A DNA stretch of 64,000 nucleotides, taken from NCBI RefSeq assembly GCF_006864455.1, contig NZ_QHLK01000012.1, forward strand, positions 1 to 64,000, in the 5' to 3' direction. Shown piece after piece: positions 56,320 through 64,000 of the stretch; the stretch's first letter is position 1, and the number at the start of each line of letters is the position of its first letter. Made by a program: the position numbers and the translations under genes. The DNA comes from Campylobacter sp. MIT 97-5078 (GTDB lineage Bacteria; Campylobacterota; Campylobacteria; Campylobacterales; Campylobacteraceae). The notes under the pieces were generated by a model. It saw only the letters and a list, made by a program, of their open reading frames with translations, was not told the DNA's origin and did not search any database.

Positions 56320-57294
56320 ATGGGAAAAAATAATTTAATCGGTGGATCTATTTGGGATGAGTATTCACAAAAAGTTCAAGACAGAATGAATAATCCTCGC
56401 CACATGGGCGAATTTACAGAAGAAGATGCTGCAAAAGCTAATGCTAGGCTCATCGTAGCTGATTTTGGAGCTGAAAGCTGTGGGGACGCGGTGAGACTTT
56501 ATTGGCTTGTTGATGAAAAGACAGATACTATCAAAGATGCTAAATTTAAAAGTTTTGGCTGTGGAACAGCCATAGCAAGCTCTGATACTATGGTTGATCT
56601 TTGCATAGGAAAGCAAGTAAAAGATGTGGTAAAAATCACCAATTTAGATGTTGAATTTGCAATGAGAGATGATAAAAATACCCCAGCCGTGCCACCTCAA
56701 AAAATGCACTGCTCGGTAATGGCTTATGATGTAATCAAACAAGCTGCAGCTCAGTATATGGGTGTAGATGCAGAAAGCTTTGAAAATCAAATCATAGTGT
56801 GTGAGTGTGCTAGAGTTTCACTTGGCACGATTAAAGAAGTCATTCGCCTAAATGATTTGCACACAGTTGAAGAAATCACGCAATACACCAAAGCAGGTGC
56901 ATTTTGCAAATCCTGTGCTAAACCGGGCGGACATGAAAAAAGAGATTATTATCTTGTAGATATTTTAGCTGAAACAAGGGCTGAAATGGAAAGAGAAAGA
57001 CTTAAAATCGCTGCAACACACGATGATATAAGTTTTGATGATATGACTATGGTAAAGCAACTTAAAGCCGTTGAAAGCGTTTTAGATTCTGAAATTAGAG
57101 CTATGCTTCACAGCGATGGAGGAGATTTAGAAGTTATTGATATACAAAAGTCAAATGAAGGAAATGTGGATATTTACATACGTTATTTAGGTGCATGTAA
57201 TGGCTGTGCAAGCGGAAGTGGAGCAACTTTATATGCTATAGAAAATATCTTGCAAGAAGAGCTTAGTCCAAATATCCGTGTCATGCCGGTATAA
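56320..57294 (+). CDS. nifU: three-domain NifU-type Fe-S scaffold
   Basis: 324 residues. The IscU domain (1-140) has its cysteines in AESCGDAVRL, FGCGTAIASSD and KMHCSVMAYD. The middle BFD-type [2Fe-2S] domain has CECARVSLGTI and AFCKSCAKPGG. The C-terminal NifU domain has CNGCASGSG. In Campylobacter and Helicobacter this protein with IscS is the main Fe-S assembly system. The ATG at 56320 follows AAAAGGG; the open frame further upstream lies in iscS. Also called iscU in C. jejuni. Confidence 0.96.
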   Translation: MGKNNLIGGSIWDEYSQKVQDRMNNPRHMGEFTEEDAAKANARLIVADFGAESCGDAVRLYWLVDEKTDTIKDAKFKSFGCGTAIASSDTMVDLCIGKQVKDVVKITNLDVEFAMRDDKNTPAVPPQKMHCSVMAYDVIKQAAAQYMGVDAESFENQIIVCECARVSLGTIKEVIRLNDLHTVEEITQYTKAGAFCKSCAKPGGHEKRDYYLVDILAETRAEMERERLKIAATHDDISFDDMTMVKQLKAVESVLDSEIRAMLHSDGGDLEVIDIQKSNEGNVDIYIRYLGACNGCASGSGATLYAIENILQEELSPNIRVMPV

Positions 57295-57456
57295 TAAAAC
57301 GGCATCAAAAACTTTGTAATGGAACTTTTTAAGCTTTTTTATTTGTGAATGTTTTTTGGTATTGTCCTTAAAAAGAAAAATAAATAAAAAGAAATTCGCA
57401 AAAGCCTAATCTTAAAGCCTTAATATTTAAAAACAAATTTGAACAAATAAATAGAC

Positions 57457-57484
57457 AAAAAAAGTGGGGAGGGCACTTCTCACT
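57457..57484 (-). terminator. weak terminator-like hairpin downstream of hipO
   Basis: On the minus strand AGTGAGAAG and CTCCCCACT pair with two mismatches around a four-base loop and are followed by seven T. It would end the MFS-hipO transcript. The remainder of the 57295-57587 gap shows nothing recognisable. Confidence 0.35.
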
Positions 57485-57587
57485 TACTTAAATTTAAGCT
57501 TGAGTTTAAGACTTCACTACCGAAATAAAAAGCATTCAAATAAGGCCAAAGCGTAAAAATCTATACGCACGCACTCCTAAAAAATAC

Positions 57588-58748
57588 TCAAAAAGCTGCG
57601 TTTAAATATTTTAAAGCTAGTTTTGCATAATAACTTGCAGCTCTAGCTAAAAGCTTATCGTTAAAAACATAACTAGAATTATGTAAATAAATGTCGTTTT
57701 CATTTTCTAAAAAAGCATAAGCACATTTTTTCATTTCGCAAAAAAAGCCAAAATCCTCACTTGCCATTAAAGGACGATGATTAAATTCACAATTTTCCTC
57801 GCCAAATAGTTCTTTTGCAACTTTACTTGCAAAATCTACTGCTTCATCATTATTCATAGTAACTGGTGCAACAACATTTTTGCTGATTTGAATTTCTATA
57901 TCGTTAGCCTGTGCAATACCTTTGCAAATTTTATAAATTTTTTCTTCGGTTAATTTTCTAGTTTCATTATCTAATGCCCTAACACTCATTTTAATTATCG
58001 CATTATCTGGAATGATATTAAAAGCATGTCCTGCATTAAAAGCACCTATGCTTACAACTGCTGAATTTTGAGGATCAACATTGCGAGATACTATACTTTG
58101 CAAAGCCACTACAAGCAAGGAAGCAGCATATATAGGATCTTTTGTTTTTTCTGGAGTGCTTCCATGACCACCTCTTCCTATGACTTCAATACTATATCTA
58201 TCCGAAGAAGCCATCATCGCGCCTTTTTTAAGATAAAATTTCTTATCACTACCAAAAGGCATATTATGCCACCCAAAAATATAATCGCTATCAAATTTTT
58301 CAAATAGCCCATCTTCTATCATTGCTTTAGCGCCACCTAAGCCTTCTTCGGCAGGTTGAAAATAAAGATTTAATGTACCATTAAATTCCTGGCTTGCTAA
58401 ATATTTTGCAGCAAGCAACAAAGAGGCGGTATGTCCGTCATGGCCACAAGCGTGCATTATATTTTCTTTTTTACTTTTGTATGGTAAATTCGTGCATTCT
58501 TGCATAGGTAAAGCATCCATATCGGCACGAAGTCCTATTTTTTTGTCGCTATTTCCTTTTTTTAAAACCCCTACAACGCCTGTTTTTCCAATTTTTTCAT
58601 AAACCTCATAACCAAATTCTTTTAATTTTTGCGCCACCAATTTTGCAGTACATAACTCATCAAAACCAAGCTCAGGATTTTCATGAATTTGATGACGAAT
58701 TTTTTCAAATTCGCCTTGCAGATCTACTATTTCTGGAGTTAAATTCAT
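57588..58748 (-). CDS. hipO: hippurate hydrolase (N-benzoylglycine amidohydrolase)
   Basis: 386-residue M20 amidohydrolase that splits hippurate to benzoate and glycine, the basis of the test that marks C. jejuni. Metal ligands are in MHACGHDGHTAS, PAEEGLGGAK and the Glu of MASEDFGFF. The whole sequence looks very close to C. jejuni HipO as I remember it (for example HQIHENPELGFDELCTAKLV in both), with a few changes and a slightly longer C-terminus. AAGGAG lies nine bases before the ATG, at the end of the MFS gene. Confidence 0.95.
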   Translation of the reverse strand: MNLTPEIVDLQGEFEKIRHQIHENPELGFDELCTAKLVAQKLKEFGYEVYEKIGKTGVVGVLKKGNSDKKIGLRADMDALPMQECTNLPYKSKKENIMHACGHDGHTASLLLAAKYLASQEFNGTLNLYFQPAEEGLGGAKAMIEDGLFEKFDSDYIFGWHNMPFGSDKKFYLKKGAMMASSDRYSIEVIGRGGHGSTPEKTKDPIYAASLLVVALQSIVSRNVDPQNSAVVSIGAFNAGHAFNIIPDNAIIKMSVRALDNETRKLTEEKIYKICKGIAQANDIEIQISKNVVAPVTMNNDEAVDFASKVAKELFGEENCEFNHRPLMASEDFGFFCEMKKCAYAFLENENDIYLHNSSYVFNDKLLARAASYYAKLALKYLNAAF

Positions 58749-58749
58749 T

Positions 58750-59988
58750 TTATTTTTCTCCTTGTATAAAATTTTCTTTTCTAGGCAGAATAAATTGTGC
58801 CAAGATTGCTGAAATAAAAATTAAAGCAAAAATATAAACAAAACCTAAAGTAAAACTATGAGTTTTATCAACACTCCAAGATACCACCCATAAATTAAAT
58901 GATAATATAACAAAGGTAATACTCCAAAAAACACTCATAATATAAGCGGTTTGATTTGGATTAGAATTTTTTAACTCTGAAGGTAGGTTAAAGAAAAATG
59001 GAAACCACATAGAATATAAAACGCCCGATAACACAGCAAAAATCTGTATCAATACTAAATTTTGCAAAAACAACATACAAAATCCGCATATAAAAATTGA
59101 CGCTCCTCCAAATAAAAGCATTATTTTAAAAGAAATATTTTTTCTTTTAAAAAATAATCCAAGATAAGGTCCAAAAATAATAGCAAAATTAGCCAAAGCT
59201 GGAATTTCTTTTTTAGCAAAATCGGCCAATTCTTTACTAAAACCTGCGTATTGCGCATAGTAAGTTGGCAAGAAAGTAAAAGATGAATTTAAAAACAAAA
59301 TAGGGCCTATATAAAAAACAATCATACCCCAAGTGACACGAGATTTTAGAGCATAAAATAAATAAGATCTTTCTTTTGCATTATTCTCTTTTTTCTTTCC
59401 TTGAATATTATTTGTTTCATCCTTGCCTATAAAAAGCCACAAAATCAATAAAATCAAATTAATCCAAGCATATAAAGATAAAGAATCTCTCCAATTTCCA
59501 AAATAATTTGAAATGCTTTCAGCTAAAACAAGTCCTAAAGTAACACCCACTAGATTTGAAGTTATATTAAAACTAATTACAAAATGCAAAGCTTTTTTTT
59601 CAAACCATTGTTGTGCGATGGGTACCAAACAAACTAAAGCACAAGCTGAACCAAGCCCTGTTAAAAATCTTATAATCAAAACACCACTATAACTATCCAC
59701 AAAGTTTAAAAATATACCAGAACTCATTAAAATACAACCTAGAAAATATCCTTTTTTTAAACCAAATTTATAAACTAAAAAAGCAGTGAATGAAGCACCA
59801 AAAATTTTTGCAACCACTATCATGCTAGTAATTAAAGTAGCTTGTTGGGTATTTAAACCAAGATCGCTTGATATTTGTGGCATTAAAGAACCTGTCGCTG
59901 CCCATGAAATACTAAAAACAGCATAAACACAAAAAATAACAAATTCAACACCTACACGGCGTATATTAAACACAAAAGAATTTTGCAT
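58750..59988 (-). CDS. MFS transporter linked to hipO
   Basis: 412-residue major facilitator with 12 membrane helices. The N-terminal half has the typical loop after helix 2 (KFGLKKGYFLG) and LTGLGSACALVCLVPIAQQW. It ends one base before hipO, so the two are cotranscribed; uptake of hippurate or another N-acyl amino acid is the natural inference. In C. jejuni an MFS gene also adjoins hipO. An in-frame GTG at 59997 is less likely than the ATG at 59988. Confidence 0.88.
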   Translation of the reverse strand: MQNSFVFNIRRVGVEFVIFCVYAVFSISWAATGSLMPQISSDLGLNTQQATLITSMIVVAKIFGASFTAFLVYKFGLKKGYFLGCILMSSGIFLNFVDSYSGVLIIRFLTGLGSACALVCLVPIAQQWFEKKALHFVISFNITSNLVGVTLGLVLAESISNYFGNWRDSLSLYAWINLILLILWLFIGKDETNNIQGKKKENNAKERSYLFYALKSRVTWGMIVFYIGPILFLNSSFTFLPTYYAQYAGFSKELADFAKKEIPALANFAIIFGPYLGLFFKRKNISFKIMLLFGGASIFICGFCMLFLQNLVLIQIFAVLSGVLYSMWFPFFFNLPSELKNSNPNQTAYIMSVFWSITFVILSFNLWVVSWSVDKTHSFTLGFVYIFALIFISAILAQFILPRKENFIQGEK

Positions 59989-60087
59989 AACTCCCACACC
60001 CCTTTTTTTATAACTATAACTAAAAAAGGAGAAAAATTAATCTAAATAAAGTAATTCATAATAACAAAATGTCACTTTTTAGAAAAT

Positions 60088-60745
60088 TTAAGCTAACAAG
60101 GCTGTGGTCTTAGCCACTTCAAAACTCTTATAAAAAGATTTTAAAGGTAAAAATTCAAAAGCAGAGTGAAAATTATGAGCCCCTGTAAAAAAATTGGCGT
60201 AAATAAATCCTTTAAAGCTAAGACACTACCACCAGTTCCTCCTCGCATAGGAAAAATTTTAGCTCTATTTGATATTTTTTAAGAGTTTATTTAAAATATC
60301 CAAAGTAATTTTATTTTTTTCATTCATACTGTCTTTAAGATTAGAATAAGTATCTTCCAATCTTAAAGAAATTTTAGCCCTTTCATAATGCTTTTGTGTG
60401 AATTCTACCACTCTTTAATATAGGCTTTTTTCTTTTCATATTTTTCTTTAATTACAATCTCTGATATTTAAAAGTAAATTAGCCTTGATTTAATTGGAAT
60501 GAAATTCTTGAACCCAAATATAGCCCTCATTATCTTGAGTATTTTCAGGAGTTTGCAATCTATCAAAACAATTTGCCAAATCAAGCCCTATTAGAGAGAG
60601 TAGGATTTAAAAGCACACCTTTAGCACTCATTAGGATGTGCGCTCATTCCTTCTATCTCTATGAAAAACAGAGCCTGCATTAAAAGCTTCAAAAACAAAT
60701 TCTCTAAGCTCATAACAATCAATAGTAAAAGCAAAAATCAGGATT
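60088..60745 (-). pseudogene. pepT: decayed peptidase T (pepT), C-terminal half
   Basis: The minus strand gives, in changing frames, FAFTIDCYELREFVFEAFNAGSV-like (in part), IEGMSAHPNEC, GVLLNPTL, LQTPENTQDNEGYIWVQEF, MRGGTGGSVLALKG, and YANFFTGAHNFHSAFEFLP followed by TAA. These are in the order of PepT (M20B tripeptidase): IHGxxxHPG, ETPExTxGxEGF, RGGTDGS, and the GxxNFHSxxEF ligand region. At least four frameshifts or stops occur. The N-terminal 200 or so residues are missing, and rpsU begins where they should be. Confidence 0.8.
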
Positions 60746-60753
60746 AAAATATT

Positions 60754-60966
60754 TTAAAGTTTAGACTCGTATCTTCTAAGCATATAAAGTCTTTTTAGCA
60801 TTTTCTTACGAGCTGAAATTTTTTGTTTTTTGCGAATTTCAGTCATAGGCTCAAAAAATCTTCTTGCTCTTACTTCTGTTACGACAAGATTTCTATCAAC
60901 TTGTTTTTTAAATTTTCTATACGCTTCATCAAAGCTTTCATTGGCATGAACCTTAACCCCAGGCAT
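60754..60966 (-). CDS. rpsU: 30S ribosomal protein S21
   Basis: 70-residue basic protein, [20 protein letters not shown] then a run of Arg and Lys, typical of S21, which acts in translation initiation. It is divergent from the ferredoxin-type gene, as in C. jejuni. Confidence 0.97.
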   Translation of the reverse strand: MPGVKVHANESFDEAYRKFKKQVDRNLVVTEVRARRFFEPMTEIRKKQKISARKKMLKRLYMLRRYESKL

Positions 60967-61004
60967 TTACATCACCGCCTTTCTATTTTTAAAATAAAAG
61001 GCTA

Positions 61005-61010
61005 ATTATA
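61005..61010 (-). promoter_or_regulatory. -10 box for rpsU
   Basis: TATAAT on the minus strand preceded by ATGC, 39 bases before the rpsU ATG. Confidence 0.55.
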
Positions 61011-61077
61011 GCATAGTTTTAACCCATTTTTTCAAAAAGAGTATAAAAATTTAAAATTTGTTTTAGCACTCTTGTAT

Positions 61078-61083
61078 TATAAT
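61078..61083 (+). promoter_or_regulatory. -10 box for the CcoG-type gene
   Basis: TATAAT on the plus strand (context TGTATTATAATC), 34 bases before the preferred ATG at 61117. Confidence 0.55.
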
Positions 61084-61116
61084 CAAAGTTAATTGATAAA
61101 GAAACAAGGAAAAATT

Positions 61117-62478
61117 ATGAAAAATTTCATCACACATTACGCACGCAAACGATACACCAGCTTTATTATCATTACCTGTATCGCCCTTATCTTGCCCTTT
61201 ATCCGCATAAATGGCAATCACTTTTTTTTGTTCAGCTTTGATCATAAAAAGCTTGATCTTTTTTTCATCTCTTTTAGCACTCAAGAGCTTTATTTGATGC
61301 CATTTTTACTCATCTGTTTGTTTTTGGGTATATTTTTCATCACAACTTTGGGTGGGAGAATTTGGTGTGCGTGGTCTTGTCCGCAGACTATATTTCGCGT
61401 TATTTTTAGGGATTTAATTCAAACGAAACTTTTAAAAATTCGCACTTCTATAGCTAATAAACAAAAAAATTACGAAGGAAAATTTATCAAAAAAACCCTA
61501 GCTGTTTTGATTTTTTATGTTCTTTCCTTGGTGGCTGTGAGTAACTTTTTGTGGTATTTTGTGCCACCTGAAGACTTTTTTGCTTATATTCAAAGTCCGG
61601 GCGATCATTTGCTTTTAATGGGAATTTTGTTTGTTGCCTCGTTTTTTCTCACTATTGATGTATGTTTTTTGGCTGAAAATTTTTGTATTTATGTATGTCC
61701 TTACGCAAGAATACAATCTGTTATGTTTGATACAAATACCATTCAAGTTATTTATGATGAGCACAGAGGTGGCAAGGTTTTTGATGGAGCTACCAAGCTT
61801 TATAAAAAACCTCCACAGGGTGAGTGTATAGGCTGTGAAGCCTGTGTGGCTGTGTGTCCAACGCACATTGATATAAGACGTGGTATGCAACTTGAGTGTA
61901 TCAACTGCTTAGAATGTGCCGATGCATGTTCTAAAGTGCAAAATAAGTTCAAGCGAGAAAGTCTTATCAACTGGACGAGCTTTGAGGCTGTAGAAAAAAG
62001 GCAAAAAGTGCAGTATTTTCGCTTTAGAACTATAGCGTATTGCATTGTTTTAGCAGTGGCTGTGATGATTTTAATCTTTATGGGAAGCAAGAAAGAATAT
62101 ATGCTCTTAAATATCAACCGTAGTAGCGAGCTTTACCACATAGAACAAAAAGATGGAAAAACTGAAGTAAGCAATGCCTATGTATTCTTATTTGATAATA
62201 CTGATAATAAAGCTCATGAGTATTATTTTAAAGTTGCAATTCAAGGAGATGAAAATGCTTTAAGCATAGTGCGTCCAAGTAAGCCTTTTACTCTTAAAGC
62301 TGGAGCAAAAAGCAAACAAATCGTTGTTTTAAAAACTGAAAAAAATCTCAGTAAAAACAAAGATCAAGATACGATTTTACCACTTAAAATCACAGCCTTT
62401 GCTCTTGATGAAAACGAAAAGATCAAGGTTGAAAGAGAGAGTATTTTTGTGTATCCAAAAAATATGCAGCAAGATTAA
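61117..62478 (+). CDS. ccoG: CcoG/RdxA/FixG-type membrane ferredoxin protein
   Basis: 453 residues with about five membrane helices. A conserved WCAWSCPQTIFR segment and FCIYVCPYARIQS lie in the membrane part. Two [4Fe-4S] sites follow: CIGCEACVAVCP and CINCLECADAC. The C-terminal Ig-like domain (about 340-450) is typical. CcoG reduces copper for assembly of cbb3 cytochrome oxidase. The ATG at 61117 follows AAGGAAAAATT; the open frame begins at 61093. The counterpart in C. jejuni is Cj0369c (from memory). Confidence 0.93.
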   Translation: MKNFITHYARKRYTSFIIITCIALILPFIRINGNHFFLFSFDHKKLDLFFISFSTQELYLMPFLLICLFLGIFFITTLGGRIWCAWSCPQTIFRVIFRDLIQTKLLKIRTSIANKQKNYEGKFIKKTLAVLIFYVLSLVAVSNFLWYFVPPEDFFAYIQSPGDHLLLMGILFVASFFLTIDVCFLAENFCIYVCPYARIQSVMFDTNTIQVIYDEHRGGKVFDGATKLYKKPPQGECIGCEACVAVCPTHIDIRRGMQLECINCLECADACSKVQNKFKRESLINWTSFEAVEKRQKVQYFRFRTIAYCIVLAVAVMILIFMGSKKEYMLLNINRSSELYHIEQKDGKTEVSNAYVFLFDNTDNKAHEYYFKVAIQGDENALSIVRPSKPFTLKAGAKSKQIVVLKTEKNLSKNKDQDTILPLKITAFALDENEKIKVERESIFVYPKNMQQD

Positions 62479-62517
62479 AGTTAAAGGCACAAGTAAAACA
62501 AGTGCGTAAAGCGTTTA

Positions 62518-62543
62518 AGTTAATCTTTAACTAAGCTTTTTTT
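62518..62543 (+). terminator. possible terminator after ccoG
   Basis: AGTTAA / TTAACT stem of six pairs with a TCT loop (62518-62532), then AAGC and a run of seven T. It overlaps the promoter region of purA. Confidence 0.4.
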
Positions 62544-62545
62544 GT

Positions 62546-62551
62546 TACAAT
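62546..62551 (+). promoter_or_regulatory. -10 box for purA
   Basis: TACAAT after a T-rich run (TTTTTTTGT), 35 bases before the purA ATG. Confidence 0.5.
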
Positions 62552-62561
62552 GAAAGCTTAA

Positions 62562-64000
<1,439 letters not shown>

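Noticed and set aside
57540-57587. Possible coding remnant (GVRAYRFLRFGLI on the minus strand) after hipO
   Set aside because: Too short, with no family resemblance and no supporting neighbours.
59589-59600. Run of eight T in the MFS transporter gene as a second phase-variable tract
   Set aside because: A/T runs of eight are frequent by chance in this genome, and Campylobacter switches rely mainly on G/C tracts.
61063-61284. Minus-strand 73-codon frame across the rpsU-ccoG intergenic region
   Set aside because: It overlaps the start of ccoG and both divergent promoters, and its translation has no recognisable feature.

Overview
The window is chromosomal DNA from a Campylobacter species close to, but not identical with, C. 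jejuni. Reasons: low G+C sequence, short promoters with TATAAT-type -10 boxes and no clear -35, the cmeR-cmeABC efflux locus with its operator, the flhF-flhG-fliA-fliM-fliY flagellar operon, an HP1021-type orphan regulator, a CheA with a fused receiver domain, a futalosine-pathway-type amidohydrolase, a cyd/cio-type quinol oxidase, and a HipO very similar to the hippuricase that marks C. jejuni. I recognise no tRNA, rRNA, CRISPR array, insertion sequence or prophage.

Layout: 1-3.5 kb has the end of a DUF2972 gene, a Cache-domain chemoreceptor containing a run of 11 G, and a ModE-type regulator. 3.7-10.2 kb is cmeR/cmeABC, followed by a decayed outer-membrane barrel gene. 10.8-14.4 kb (minus strand) holds glmM-lspA, hemJ with a small hypothetical gene, and a LOS-type glycosyltransferase. 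14.6-20.8 kb (minus) is aroQ-folK-flhF-flhG-(small membrane protein)-fliA-fliM-fliY. 20.9-31.9 kb is housekeeping: an amidohydrolase, sppA, a lipoprotein, prfA, rpsT, pgpA, an ATP-sulfurylase-like gene, the HP1021 homologue, ispDF, mrp and dapD.

32.0-37.7 kb is an accessory glycerol / glycerol-3-phosphate island on the minus strand: glpD, glpT, glpK, glpF. It carries two decayed fragments, of glpD and of glpK, that record a past rearrangement. It adjoins DUF4492-cydA-cydB plus a 42-residue membrane protein, so G3P oxidation by GlpD could feed a quinol oxidase encoded next door.

41-51 kb (plus) carries a LOG-family gene, mnmA, lpxB, greA, a metallophosphoesterase, cheV-cheA-cheW, serB and tal. 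51.3-53.7 kb (minus) is a methionine operon (metY-metA) preceded by a 24-codon leader ORF that ends in a terminator-like hairpin. Divergent from it is an unknown 384-residue protein behind a well-formed sigma-54 promoter. 55-64 kb has iscS-nifU, the MFS-hipO pair, a decayed pepT, rpsU, a CcoG-type ferredoxin protein, purA and the start of a fliJ-like gene.

Compared with the C. jejuni NCTC 11168 gene order as I remember it, the window is a mosaic of about ten short blocks from different parts of that chromosome. The accessory elements (glp island, remnants, small ORFs) lie at or near the block borders.
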